Shown here one piece after another: positions 1-8,146 of a DNA stretch of 44,495 nt. The stretch spans positions 1-44,495 of the forward strand of contig CALZHT010000014.1 in the NCBI GenBank assembly GCA_945787445.1. The letters run 5' to 3'. Every line of letters begins with the position of its first letter. The first letter of the stretch is position 1. Position numbers and translations under genes: made by a program. The notes below the pieces were generated by a model. It was given only the letters and a program-made list of their open reading frames with translations. It did not search any database and was not told the origin of the DNA. The DNA comes from an uncultured Desulfobulbaceae bacterium. GTDB lineage: Bacteria; Desulfobacterota; Desulfobulbia; Desulfobulbales; CALZHT01.

Positions 1-137
1 CCTGAAAATAGTTGTTCCTCTGCCATTCTTCCTCCCGGTTTCATATGGGGACTTCTCAGGGAGAACTCTCCTGCTACGGATATTTGCACGAAAATAACGC
101 TGCAACCCAGGATAAACGTGCCAATCAGTTTTTTCAT
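1..137 (-). CDS. PEBP (YbhB/YbcL) family secreted protein, N-terminal part only
   Basis: This is a gene entering from the right of its own reading direction and leaving at the left edge; 45 codons are visible. The start is the ATG at 137-135, placed about 5 nt after a strong AAGGAGGG ribosome site. Its first four bases form an ATGA overlap with the leuB stop, so it is probably translationally coupled to leuB. The product begins [17 protein letters not shown], a lysine-led hydrophobic signal peptide ending near VAG, followed by [14 protein letters not shown]. That matches the start of the phosphatidylethanolamine-binding / Raf-kinase-inhibitor-like fold (F-x-L-x-S-P-x-x-x-x-G). Bacterial members with a signal peptide are periplasmic and of unknown ligand. 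The family assignment rests only on this short N-terminus. Confidence 0.6.
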   Translation of the reverse strand, partial: MKKLIGTFILGCSVIFVQISVAGEFSLRSPHMKPGGRMAEEQLFS

Positions 138-1234
138 GATGCCCTCCTTAAAGTACATTGATGCAAAGCGGAAACAACTTTGTCTCCCATTTCATCGGTG
201 CCGACTTCAGTAGTCCCTTCTATAAATATATCTGCGGTGCGATAGCCATTCTGTAAAACCCTGTCCACGGCGTATTCGACAATTTCAGCAAGTTTTGTTT
301 CGTGCAATGAGTAACGCAGCATCATTGCCACGGAGAGAATGCTTGCCAGAGGATTGGCGATGCCCCTGCATGCAATATCAGGGGCCGATCCATGGATCGG
401 TTCATACAACCCTTTGCCGGCAGCATCTAAAGACGCAGAGGGCAGCATGCCGATGGAGCCCGTAGCCACGGATACACAATCCGAAAGAATATCGCCGAAC
501 ATGTTGGTGGTGACCATCACATCGAACTGCTTGGGGGCTCTGACCAGCTGCATGGCGGCATTGTCCACATACATATGCTGCAGCGTTACATCCGGATAAT
601 CCTTGGAAATCTCGCTCATGACATCCCGCCACAATTCCGTGCATTCCAGGACATTGGCCTTATCAACCGAAACAAGCTGCCCCTTTCGTGTTCCGGCGAT
701 TGCAAAGGCCAAGCGGCCAATGCGCTCGATTTCCGATTCATTGTAAACCAGGGTATTTATCCCTTGGCGTTCGCCATTTTCGAGAGTCCGGATTCCTCTT
801 GGAGTGCCGAAATAGATGCCGCCGGTCAGCTCCCGGACCATCATGATATCAAGTCCCTTGACAAGCTCGGCATTCAAGGGTGATTTATCGGCAAGGGCTG
901 GATAGCACACCGCAGGCCGAAGGTTTGCAAAGAGACCAAGGTCGGAGCGCAGCCCTAGAAGTCCTTTTTCAGGACGTCTGGAAATATCAAGATGCTCCCA
1001 TTGCGGCCCGCCCACCGCTCCGAGAAGGATGGCGTCTGCTTCCTGAGCGAGATGCATGGTTTCATCCGGCAAAGGCTTACCACAGGCATCATAGGCACAG
1101 CCCCCAATCATCGCCCCTTGGATTTCCACAGCCAAACCGAATTTTTCCTCCAGGCATTGCATCACTTTCAAGGCCTCGGCAACTACCTCCGGGCCGATTC
1201 CATCTCCGGGCAGGAGAAGTATTTTATGCGACAT
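134..1234 (-). CDS. leuB: 3-isopropylmalate dehydrogenase
   Basis: LeuB oxidatively decarboxylates (2R,3S)-3-isopropylmalate to 2-oxoisocaproate with NAD+, the third step of leucine synthesis in the cytoplasm. The 366-residue product has the family's normal length. It starts [17 protein letters not shown], the nucleotide-site start of the isocitrate/isopropylmalate dehydrogenase fold. It carries [10 protein letters not shown], the VDKANVL segment, a metal-binding D-rich stretch (NMFGDILSD) and the cofactor loop [12 protein letters not shown] chose the ATG at 1234 because GGAGG lies about 6 nt upstream; an in-frame ATG eight codons earlier lacks this. It is divergent from a LysR regulator, with 155 nt between the start codons, and its stop overlaps the downstream PEBP gene by ATGA. 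One oddity is IACRG where most homologues have IAGKG or IAGRG. Confidence 0.96.
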   Translation of the reverse strand: MSHKILLLPGDGIGPEVVAEALKVMQCLEEKFGLAVEIQGAMIGGCAYDACGKPLPDETMHLAQEADAILLGAVGGPQWEHLDISRRPEKGLLGLRSDLGLFANLRPAVCYPALADKSPLNAELVKGLDIMMVRELTGGIYFGTPRGIRTLENGERQGINTLVYNESEIERIGRLAFAIAGTRKGQLVSVDKANVLECTELWRDVMSEISKDYPDVTLQHMYVDNAAMQLVRAPKQFDVMVTTNMFGDILSDCVSVATGSIGMLPSASLDAAGKGLYEPIHGSAPDIACRGIANPLASILSVAMMLRYSLHETKLAEIVEYAVDRVLQNGYRTADIFIEGTTEVGTDEMGDKVVSALHQCTLRRAS

Positions 1235-1274
1235 ATCAAACCTCCACACTGTTTTCAATTCGTCATGATAATCC

Positions 1275-1315
1275 GGGTGGCGCGCCCCACCCTCAGCATT
1301 TCATCCCTGGGATGA
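1275..1315. promoter_or_regulatory. Two palindromes between leuB and the LysR gene
   Basis: The divergent intergenic region holds GGGTGG-N6-CCACCC at 1275-1292 and a perfect 7-bp inverted repeat TCATCCC-T-GGGATGA at 1301-1315. LysR regulators typically bind interrupted dyads in the shared region next to their own gene, so these are candidate operators for leuB and/or the regulator. No binding consensus was tested. Confidence 0.35.
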
Positions 1316-1331
1316 TTTTCATAATAAAGCC

Positions 1332-1361
1332 TTGCTTTACATAACTCAAATTCATTATATT
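1332..1361 (+). promoter_or_regulatory. Possible sigma70 promoter for the LysR gene
   Basis: TTGCTT at 1332-1337 and TATATT at 1356-1361, spaced 18 nt, lie about 28 nt before the proposed start codon. The surrounding DNA is AT-rich, so a chance match is possible. Confidence 0.35.
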
Positions 1362-1389
1362 TATATTATGCATTACAATGAGGAATGAT

Positions 1390-2271
1390 ATGGATACTCT
1401 TTCGATCCGCACTTTTGTTACCGTCACCGACGCACGTAGTTTTTCAAAAGCAGCTGATCTCCTGTATCTGACCCAACCGGCAGTGAGCAAGCGCATTGCC
1501 GCCCTTGAGGATGAACTCGGATCTCGGCTTTTTGATCGGATCGGCAGGAAAATAGTATTGACCGAGGCAGGAAAAGAACTCTATCCCCGGGCAAAGCGGA
1601 TTTTACTTGAGTTGGATGACAGCCGCCGGGCGATTGTCAATTTGTCGGGAAATATTTCCGGACGCCTTTCTTTCGGCACGAGTCATCATATCGGCCTGCA
1701 CCGTCTGCCGCCGGTATTAAGCCGGTACAGCAAAGACTTTCCTGCAGTTGACCTCGACATCCGTTTTCTGGATTCTGAAACCGCCTGTTCCGCAGTGGAG
1801 CATGGTGAGCTTGAGATCGCCATCGTCACCATGCCCACCTCTGCCATGCAGAATCTGGTTATCATCCCGGTATGGAATGATCCTCTCTGTGTGGTTGTTG
1901 GTAGGGACCATCCGATCGCAGCTGATCCGGATAATACGGATCAGGGCATCTCACCGTCCGCTATCGCCCAATATCCGGTAATTCTTCCGGGCGCCAATAC
2001 CTTTACTCGGGAAATCATCGATGCTGAGTTTAGGAAATTCGGCATTTCTTTGAGAGTAAAACTCGCAACCAACTATCTTGAGACTATTAAGATGCTGGTG
2101 TCCATAGGTTTAGGATGGAGTGTGCTGCCGAAATCGATGTTGGGTGATCAGGATCTTATCCTGCTGCAGGTGGAGGGAATACAGCCGGAGCGTTCCTTGG
2201 GTGTTGTCCAACATGCGAACCGGACTCTTTCCAATGCAGCCAGGGAAATGATAGCGCTGCTGACCTCCTAA
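1390..2271 (+). CDS. LysR-family transcriptional regulator
   Basis: This is a 293-residue protein with the standard LysR layout. An N-terminal winged helix-turn-helix spans about residues 1-60 (TFVTVTDARSFSKAADLLYLTQPAVSKRIAALEDEL), followed by a linker helix and a type-2 periplasmic-binding-like effector domain from about residue 88 (GRLSFGTSHHIGLHRLPPVL). The ATG at 1390 was preferred over the one at 1378 because GAGG at 1380-1383 sits 6 nt before it. It is divergent from leuB and convergent with the broken carotenoid-oxygenase gene. By analogy it may control leuB and its own gene. The effector cannot be read from the sequence. Confidence 0.9.
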   Translation: MDTLSIRTFVTVTDARSFSKAADLLYLTQPAVSKRIAALEDELGSRLFDRIGRKIVLTEAGKELYPRAKRILLELDDSRRAIVNLSGNISGRLSFGTSHHIGLHRLPPVLSRYSKDFPAVDLDIRFLDSETACSAVEHGELEIAIVTMPTSAMQNLVIIPVWNDPLCVVVGRDHPIAADPDNTDQGISPSAIAQYPVILPGANTFTREIIDAEFRKFGISLRVKLATNYLETIKMLVSIGLGWSVLPKSMLGDQDLILLQVEGIQPERSLGVVQHANRTLSNAAREMIALLTS

Positions 2272-2322
2272 AATCACAGGGGTGAAAACGCTTCCGTCCG
2301 TTAAGCAGTTTGCGGCTACTCC

Positions 2323-3710
2323 TCAGGATTGCTTCCAAAAGCCGTGAAAGCTGAGCGGGGTATGATGATCAAGTTGGATTCTGGCAACCGGTCCATTTGG
2401 TATGTCCTCTGCGTCCAGTATCGCCAGGGTGCTTATGCCGATTTCTTCATTGTGTACGATGCTCAACAGCCATCCGGCTTGCTCGTTTGCAGGGGTGTCC
2501 GGTTTTTTCACAAATACCGGTTCTTCGACCTTTTCAGATGCGGAGAAAGCAAACTCGGAAGTTTCACCGGTCTCCACATAAAGGCGAGCCAGAGTATTGT
2601 AAGGATATCCGATCAGTTTCCCCTGTGATTTGACGAGATAGCAATAGCGGTATTCGTGGCACCAGTGGTCGCGGTTTATAAAGGGGAATTCATAATTTCC
2701 CTCAAAAAGGATTTCTCCTTTCACTGTATTCCTGCCCGGGTCGATAACATAGCGCCGCACCTTGCCCGGATAAAGGAACTCTATTTCTCTCCCTTCCATT
2801 ACCGCCCAGGTCGCCGGATCGTTGCCGATGAAATGGTCCGGGTATTCGTACCCGACAAAATCCGCGATAATTTCGTTGTTGCGTTCAAAGGCATTGATAC
2901 TGTGCCACATCCAGCAACTGTCCGTTTCAAGCCGGACCGGCTCTTCATGAAAGCGTTGTCCCCTGTTGAAGACAAGCAATAGGTTGCCTTTTTCCGCCGC
3001 CCATTTGAAGCACTTGGCAAAACTTCGTAAACCCAGAAGGAAAGGCAGGGCGTGGACCTCACAAGGATGCATGTTCATGATAATGTGATGGGCGGTTACA
3101 AAATAGTCATGGATAAACAGATTTTGATCCAGCTTAATGCGGCGGTGGTTCACTACCGCATCTGTTGCGTCAAGCTCGGTCAGGTGTAGGAAAAATGTAG
3201 GGCTCGGTTCAATGCCGAAATGGATCCATTCGCCGGTCTTGCCGTCAATCTTGGGATGGGCATTGTAAAACCCATTTTCAATCCCCAAACGATCCTCGCC
3301 TATGGTTTGCAGGCTCTCCGGTTCGAGAAGAAAGGGGTAGGATGCGTCTTCCAAAGCATAGAGTTTTTCATTTCTATGGAATACACTCACGCTGGCTGCA
3401 GGCTTGAGTTTTATTCGCCCGATGTTTTTTATAATTCCACCCGGTGCCCGGCTTGTCCACGAGGGATACAAAGATCTTCCTGCTTTTTCTTCGTTAACAT
3501 ACCTTGGGGTTCTGACAAATCGTGTCCGATAGCGGACAGGCCATCACCATCGAGGAGACACTTTTTCCTGTAACCGGCCCGGTCGAAAAGTCCGGCACCG
3601 TTACGATACAGTGTTCCTTCCAGCCCTTGCGGGATTTTTCCTTCTATTGCAGGAAGATAATCCTTTTCCTGGGGCAGAGATTCCGCGTATCCGATTGTAG
3701 TGCTACTCAT
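2323..3710 (-). pseudogene. Carotenoid oxygenase family protein, disrupted by a frameshifting deletion
   Basis: Two adjacent reading frames together make one member of the RPE65/carotenoid cleavage dioxygenase family (non-haem Fe(II), cleaves C=C bonds of carotenoids or stilbenes). The upstream part (3710 down to about 3540) gives PQGLEGTLYRNGAGLFDRAG and the DGDG motif. The downstream part resumes in another frame at about 3533 as RYRTRFVRTPRYV, then YPSWTSRAPGG. Between DGDG and RFVRT only 17 nt remain where intact relatives have about 48, so roughly 31 nt are lost and the frame shifts. The four expected iron-ligand histidine regions are still present downstream: NAHPK, FIHDYF, MWHSIN and the terminal FHGFW. 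The coding sequence is otherwise well kept, so the lesion may be recent. No strong ribosome site precedes the ATG at 3710. An assembly error is unlikely for a loss of this size but possible. Confidence 0.75.
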
Positions 3711-4095
3711 GGATTGTATTGTCTGCTCTTACCGTTCTGGGTGATGTGATGAGGTATTCTTCGGCTACACCTTCTGCAACTCCAGCCATAAAGAATTATT
3801 TGTATGTTTGTGATGACATTGTCAACAAATAAGTTAGGTTTGATATCTTGTAGCAAAAAAAAGTAACGAAAATTAATGGATTTTCTGGTGTGCCGTTATA
3901 GTCGCAGGTTGGGCCGCGGATGTCTTTTGCCAATGGCCATTGTCAAGCAGGTCAAGCAATGGTATAGTCAGTTTCCGAATTGGAAACAACTTGTTCCAGC
4001 ATACACAAAGTCAATTACTTTCCAGTTGGGAACTTGTTAACCTTTTTCTGGGGTTTTTTTATTGTGGATTTCAGCGATGAGGAGTTACTGGGGAC
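3711..4095. other. Intergenic region with paired TTTCC/GGAAAC palindromes
   Basis: This is a non-coding stretch between the divergent oxygenase pseudogene and the 133-aa gene. The right half holds a perfect palindrome GTTTCC-N5-GGAAAC at 3971-3987, and a second, diverged copy TTTCC-N4-GGGAAC at 4019-4033. Each is followed by a CTTGTT. The spacing, about 46 nt, and position 60-125 nt before the downstream start suggest a paired operator. No clear -35/-10 pair was found. Confidence 0.35.
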
Positions 4096-4497
4096 ATGGC
4101 ACCTGAGAGTTTGGGCACCTTATTTGGCGATGATGTTTTGAAGCGGCTTTTTCCTCCGACCAAGGCGGACGAATTTTTTGAAGCACTTTTAGGTGATGCA
4201 GAAGAGGGCTCATTCGATATTCACTTGGGATTTTCCGATTATTTATCCCAGGAAGGCAGGCTTATTTTTGAATTGAAGCTTTCCGAGCGGCCTGGAAAAT
4301 GCCTGGCCTGCAACCTGACCTACGGCCTTCCAGATGTTTTTTCCCGCCATCCAGTCATCAATATCAAGAGGATTGTTGATGAGATCGAGGGAGTGCTTGG
4401 CGGCAAAGCCAAATGCAAGGACTGGCGGCTGGGGCGAACACAGTCCGTTTCCAGAAGTCTGCATGTCATCCCTTTGATCGTGAACCTGGAAAACTGA
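4096..4497 (+). CDS. Conserved-looking hypothetical protein, 133 aa
   Basis: I do not assign a function. The product is a soluble acidic protein of 133 residues with no signal peptide or membrane segment. Features seen are an N-terminal helix-rich part (LGTLFGDDVLKRLFPPTKADEFFEAL), a beta-rich middle (FDIHLGFSDYL, GRLIFELKLSERPGKCLACNLTYGLP) with a CxxC pair, and VINIKRIVDEIEGVL near the end. The ATG at 4096 has only weak ribosome-site options: GGGG 2 nt upstream, or GAGGAG about 11 nt upstream. In-frame stops exclude a much longer start. It ends 51 nt before the L,D-transpeptidase, with no terminator between, so the two may share a transcript. Similar small proteins seem to occur in other Desulfobacterota, but this is from memory of sequence style. 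Confidence 0.6.
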   Translation: MAPESLGTLFGDDVLKRLFPPTKADEFFEALLGDAEEGSFDIHLGFSDYLSQEGRLIFELKLSERPGKCLACNLTYGLPDVFSRHPVINIKRIVDEIEGVLGGKAKCKDWRLGRTQSVSRSLHVIPLIVNLEN

Positions 4498-4548
4498 GGT
4501 TCCGCAAACCAATCAAAGCTCGCAACTGCTTACTTGAGGAAAGTCAGC

Positions 4549-5772
4549 TTGCAATATTCAGTCAAGAAAGTCTCTTTACTGCTCGTGTTTCTTTTCTCTT
4601 GCAGCACTCCGGCATGGACCGCTTCAGCCGCCACCTTTCTCCTGTCAAAGGATACCGAAGCATTTGGTGCTTTACAGAGCCATGTCATTGAAAGCGACGA
4701 GCAAACCTTAGTGGATGTAGCCTTTGAAAATAATCTCGGTTATAACGAGATTGAGGCCGCTAATCCTGGCATTGACCCCTGGTATCCAAAAAAAGAGACG
4801 AAAATCACCCTGCCCACTTTCTGGCTTTTGCCCGATACTGAAGAATGCTTTGCCAACCTGCCCGGGCCGTATCATACAATCCAGGTCGGCAGTTTCTCGG
4901 AGCCTGTCGGCGCTGCCAAGGTATATCAGAATTTTATCGGGGAAATTGATCCCCAAGACCAGGCGTATCTCAGGGTAGAAAAGCATAACCAATACTATAC
5001 TGTGCGGTCCGGCCTGTTTTCCGACATTGAAGAGGCCAAAAAATATCGTGACAAGATAAAAAAAATTTTCCCGGACGGGATTCTTTTTTCAACCCATATC
5101 AAAATGGAAAAAATCATTTATCCTGCTAACCTGCCTCCCTTGCCCGTCCTTGTCGAAAGACCGGAGCCCTCCTGTATTATCGTCAATCTGGCGGAACTCC
5201 GTCTATACCGTATTACCTGGAAAAAAGAAGGTCTGTCTCTAGACACCTTTCCCGTCGGCATCGGCAAATACGGCACGGAAACCATACGGGGCAGATTCAG
5301 TATTATGGAAAAGCTCACAGATCCGGTGTGGTTCATCCCCCCATCCCTGCAGCATAAATTTCCCGAACATAAAAAGACAGTGCCGCCTGGTCCTGACAAT
5401 CCACTCGGCAAGTATGCCTTGCGACTTTCCACCCCCGATTATCTTATTCATGGGACGAACAAGCCGCTTGGTATCGGCAGGAGGGTAAGCCATGGCTGCA
5501 TAAGAATGAATCCGGAAGATATTAAAGAACTCCACAGCATGACAAACATTGATGAGGAGGTAGTCATCCTCTATCAGCCGGTCAAGATTGGAGAGAAGGA
5601 TGGCAACCCCTACATTGAGGTGCATGAGGATTACTTGAAGACTGAGAACTCACCACAACGTGCCATTTCACTTCTCCAAAAGCACGACCTGCTGGATAAG
5701 GCAGATCTTTCCCTTATGTTTCAAGCTCTTAAGGAAAAAGGAGGGATTCCGGTAAGTTTAACGAATAAATGA
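4549..5772 (+). CDS. Secreted L,D-transpeptidase with LysM-like and SPOR domains
   Basis: YkuD-type L,D-transpeptidases cross-link or attach peptidoglycan stem peptides in the periplasm, using a cysteine. The 407-residue product has a signal peptide (about 1-27, KKVSLLLVFLFSC then TASAA). A LysM-like peptidoglycan-binding segment follows (about 45-100, HVIESDEQTLVDVAFENN and AANPGI). A SPOR repeat lies at about 108-185 (YHTIQVGSFSEP, YYTVRSGLFSD), and the catalytic domain at about 207-345 with HGT and SHGCIRM (His315, Cys317). The start is probably the TTG at 4549, which has GAGGA 8-9 nt upstream; another TTG at 4534 is less well placed. SPOR domains bind glycan strands denuded of stem peptides at division sites, so this enzyme may be recruited to the septum (inference). 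A strong terminator follows about 60 nt after the stop. Confidence 0.9.
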   Translation: MQYSVKKVSLLLVFLFSCSTPAWTASAATFLLSKDTEAFGALQSHVIESDEQTLVDVAFENNLGYNEIEAANPGIDPWYPKKETKITLPTFWLLPDTEECFANLPGPYHTIQVGSFSEPVGAAKVYQNFIGEIDPQDQAYLRVEKHNQYYTVRSGLFSDIEEAKKYRDKIKKIFPDGILFSTHIKMEKIIYPANLPPLPVLVERPEPSCIIVNLAELRLYRITWKKEGLSLDTFPVGIGKYGTETIRGRFSIMEKLTDPVWFIPPSLQHKFPEHKKTVPPGPDNPLGKYALRLSTPDYLIHGTNKPLGIGRRVSHGCIRMNPEDIKELHSMTNIDEEVVILYQPVKIGEKDGNPYIEVHEDYLKTENSPQRAISLLQKHDLLDKADLSLMFQALKEKGGIPVSLTNK

Positions 5773-5831
5773 GGGATTTCGTTGCAGGGTAAACCATTCA
5801 GTGATACCTGCTTTCCCCTGTTAATAGGCCC

Positions 5832-5869
5832 AAAAAAGCCCCCGCTCTGTGATGAGTGGGGGCTTTTTT
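5832..5869. terminator. Bidirectional rho-independent terminator
   Basis: AAAAAAGCCCCC..CTC, a short loop, GAG.GGGGGCTTTTTT: a GC-rich stem flanked by A and T runs. It serves both the rightward transpeptidase gene and the leftward lipoprotein gene, which converge here. Confidence 0.92.
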
Positions 5870-5873
5870 GATT

Positions 5874-6245
5874 TTACTTTGTGAGTCTTTTCTGCAAGGC
5901 AGCTTCAGCCTGTCTCATGGCCGATTCTGCTTTTTCAAGCGCTTCATCTGCTTTTTTGTCCGCATTTCCGGCAACATAGGAGGCATCCTGGGCCATGTTC
6001 CGGGCCTGTTCAGCCATGTTTCGCACTCGGTCTATGTCGGATTGAAAGCCGTCGGTTTTGCTATCAACCGCATTTATTCTTGACTGGAGATCAACCAAGT
6101 CCTGTTCAAGGGTGGTAAGCCTTTGATCCAGAGAAGTCACCTGTCCCTTGATAGGGGCGATTTGTTGATCAACATACTCCTTTTTAACGCCGCAGCCGCC
6201 AAGAATAAATGCCAATGCCATTAAGACCAATAATGCCTTTTTCAT
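5874..6245 (-). CDS. Alanine-zipper coiled-coil lipoprotein (Lpp-like)
   Basis: This is a 123-residue lipoprotein. The signal peptide MKKALLVLMALAFILGGC ends in a good lipobox (L-G-G-C, Cys18). Behind it come a heptad-rich region (VDQQIAPIKGQVTSLDQRL, LEQDLVDLQSRINAVDSK) and a C-terminal alanine-rich stretch with regular Ala spacing (AEQARNMAQDASYVAGNADKKADEALEKAESA). This is the architecture of Lpp and OprI-type proteins that trimerise in the periplasm and may tie the outer membrane to peptidoglycan. The C-terminal RLTK ends in lysine, as in Lpp, where that lysine is joined to peptidoglycan by an L,D-transpeptidase. The convergent L,D-transpeptidase gene next door makes that link attractive but unproven. 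GGAG lies 6 nt before the ATG. Confidence 0.85.
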   Translation of the reverse strand: MKKALLVLMALAFILGGCGVKKEYVDQQIAPIKGQVTSLDQRLTTLEQDLVDLQSRINAVDSKTDGFQSDIDRVRNMAEQARNMAQDASYVAGNADKKADEALEKAESAMRQAEAALQKRLTK

Positions 6246-6340
6246 AGTTCACTCCTTCTTTGTAAATGATTTATTGTAAAGCTGCTAACTTATGTTGCTT
6301 TATGGTACTGAAAAGACAAATGCCCTCTTTTAGTAATATA

Positions 6341-6369
6341 GCTATATTTTTGATAAAAAATATTGTCAA
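6341..6369 (-). promoter_or_regulatory. Sigma70-type promoter for the lipoprotein gene
   Basis: On the minus strand a perfect -35 TTGACA (6369-6364) is followed after 17 nt by TATAGC (6346-6341). It lies about 95 nt before the start codon of the Lpp-like lipoprotein gene. Confidence 0.6.
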
Positions 6370-6460
6370 GTTTTTCCGCAAGGTATTTTGACAGGGAATC
6401 AATTTTTTTACCGAAGTTCCTTTAACGGCTCTAAGAGAAAACAAGAACCTGGTGGATTTA

Positions 6461-7222
6461 TCATCTATTGCCCATGGCGAATGTCTCGCGCAGTTCATCG
6501 AGAAAAGCTTGCATGCGGTCGCGGTGGGAGCCGGGCCAATAGATTTTTTCGCATTTTTCACAGATATAAAAGGAAAAAAAATATTTTTTGGTGAGCGGCT
6601 CCAATCGGTGGATGATTTTTTCCTTTTCTATGGGGGCCAGCATACCATTGCAAGCGAGGCATCGACTGAAGGGCTTAACTTTTTTCTCGAGACCATACCA
6701 GCGGATAATTTCCACAGCCTGGTCCTTGGGCAAGGATGACCTGACCAACCTGCCGTGCATGACGTTTTTTCTTTTGAGCAGATTGCCGTCTCTAGTGAGC
6801 AGGATTCGCCCTTTCTGCTCCGATATCTCGGCAAGATCTTTATCGCCCGCGTTTTCAACAAATGCTGTGTCGAATCCCAACAAACGCAAAATTCTTGCCA
6901 ATTTGCCCACATTGATATCCACCACAAAGGAAATTTTTTCCAATGCTCTGGGGCGCAGAAGGGTAGGTGAGAAAACATCAACGGGCGGCATAGCCGGATA
7001 GACATCGATGGTATCGCTGGAATGGACCAGGTGTCCGAAATGAACATCTTTTCCCTGCACCGTAAGCCGTTCAATTTCGGTATGCGGCACCCCAAACGAT
7101 TCAACAACGTCTTTGATTGATGCAGTCCGGTCGAGGGCATGCTTTATAGTTCTGTTGCCCCTCCATCTGGGGGAAAGGAGTTCTGCAAGACTGCCATGAA
7201 ATGTCAAACTTGGGCTGCTCAT
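6461..7222 (-). CDS. Mut7-C RNase-like protein with N-terminal ubiquitin-like domain
   Basis: This is a 253-residue two-domain protein. Residues about 1-85 resemble the ubiquitin-fold domain found fused to Mut7-C (small beta-grasp, ending HSSDTIDVYPAMPP). Residues about 95-240 are Mut7-C, a PIN-like predicted ribonuclease domain: FVVDINVGKLARILRLLGFDT, then DKDLAEI and ILLTRDGNLLKR supply the acidic residues, followed by a zinc ribbon CLAC...CEKC. Bacterial Mut7-C proteins are uncharacterised; RNA cleavage is predicted from the fold. Its first codons overlap the stop of the upstream PHP phosphatase gene by ATGA, so the two are co-translated. No antitoxin-like partner is present. Confidence 0.85.
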   Translation of the reverse strand: MSSPSLTFHGSLAELLSPRWRGNRTIKHALDRTASIKDVVESFGVPHTEIERLTVQGKDVHFGHLVHSSDTIDVYPAMPPVDVFSPTLLRPRALEKISFVVDINVGKLARILRLLGFDTAFVENAGDKDLAEISEQKGRILLTRDGNLLKRKNVMHGRLVRSSLPKDQAVEIIRWYGLEKKVKPFSRCLACNGMLAPIEKEKIIHRLEPLTKKYFFSFYICEKCEKIYWPGSHRDRMQAFLDELRETFAMGNR

Positions 7223-8001
7223 GGCCTAAGTGATCGCATTAGGGAGGGCAAACGGTCAAAATAGCGGGCGACTTGCTCGGGATGGTGGGAGTCCGAGGCC
7301 GCCTCCAGCCTGATGCCTTGCTTGAGTGCTTCGGAAATAATCATTTTGGCAGGATAAGGACCATTCCGCAGCTTGTAGCCGGAGGTATTGATTTCAAGGG
7401 CCATATCTTTTTGTACCATAATGGCAAGTATTTCTCTGATCCAACCAAAATGCTGGTCTGTGAGGGTTATTTCCGGCAAGTTGCGCAGCACGGCATCAAT
7501 GTGACAAACCACATTGCCTGGTATGGTTTCAACCGCCTTTTTTAATCCTTCATAATAGGAGCGCACAACTTTTTCCGGGCCAAACGTGCGGGCAGCGTCA
7601 ATATTTCTCTGCTGACTGCTCACCATGTTCAGATGATACGTGTCGCCGGTATCCATAAAATGATAGGAAACCCCGATTCTGTCCCACTGGTGTTTGCTGA
7701 GAAAGGCAAGGATATCCTGGAGAGTATCGGGATTGTAGCCGACCTCGACTCCGATACCAATGTCAAGCTTTCCCTTGTATTTTTCTTTGAGCCGGTTCCC
7801 TTCATTAAAATAATAATTGAAAGCATCTCGGCTCAGCCATGTATCTTCAAAATAACGGATACCCAGTTCGAGATGTTCAAGGAAATTGATTTTAGTCAGG
7901 CCGCGGTCAATCGCCGCCTGCACGTATTCTTCCATCTCGCCGCTCGCGTGATGGCAGAGCTTGGTATGGATATGGTTATCTGCTTTGATATCAATCATCA
8001 C
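7219..8001 (-). CDS. PHP-domain phosphoesterase (histidinol-phosphatase-like)
   Basis: This is a 260-residue PHP-fold metallo-phosphatase. The N-terminal motif DNHIHTKLCHHASG provides the first metal-binding histidines, with EHLE, GVEVGY, the central HIDAVLR and the late ASDSHHPEQV completing the trinuclear site. Members of this size with this layout are annotated as histidinol-phosphatase (HisK/HisJ type), which makes histidinol in histidine synthesis. That role fits the hisB gene 30 kb away but is not proven, since PHP enzymes act on several phosphoesters. The first codon read here is GTG at 8001, directly followed by an ATG; neither has a clear ribosome site. It overlaps the Mut7-C gene by 4 nt. 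Confidence 0.82.
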   Translation of the reverse strand: MMIDIKADNHIHTKLCHHASGEMEEYVQAAIDRGLTKINFLEHLELGIRYFEDTWLSRDAFNYYFNEGNRLKEKYKGKLDIGIGVEVGYNPDTLQDILAFLSKHQWDRIGVSYHFMDTGDTYHLNMVSSQQRNIDAARTFGPEKVVRSYYEGLKKAVETIPGNVVCHIDAVLRNLPEITLTDQHFGWIREILAIMVQKDMALEINTSGYKLRNGPYPAKMIISEALKQGIRLEAASDSHHPEQVARYFDRLPSLMRSLRP

Positions 8002-8146
8002 GTTTTTTGTTGTCGTTACGTTGCGGTACCCTTGTCCACCATTTTTTACAAGAGGTATACCGTATTGTCAGCAGTCTTCGCAATAGGAGTAGTGAATTAT
8101 GTGCTGTTCAGATAAAAAAGTGGTGAGCAGGTATTTCTTGAATTTT

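Noticed and set aside
3529-3542. A 14-bp exact match (ATAGCGGACAGGCC) between the lesion in the oxygenase pseudogene and the 129-bp element copy A, suggesting an excision footprint.
   Set aside because: Both halves of the 14-mer are explained by native codons on each side of the deletion (DGDGL and RYR), so the match is most likely a coincidence at the junction.
3705-3789. A 28-codon frame on the minus strand just before the oxygenase pseudogene, a possible leader peptide.
   Set aside because: No ribosome site, no conserved feature, and a length expected by chance.
4096-5772. The 133-aa gene and the L,D-transpeptidase are in the same frame, separated only by one TGA, in a genome with selB: a possible selenoprotein fusion.
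   Set aside because: The second part begins with its own ribosome site and a signal peptide, which would be internal in a fusion. The open spacer is only about 17 codons, and no convincing SECIS hairpin follows the TGA.
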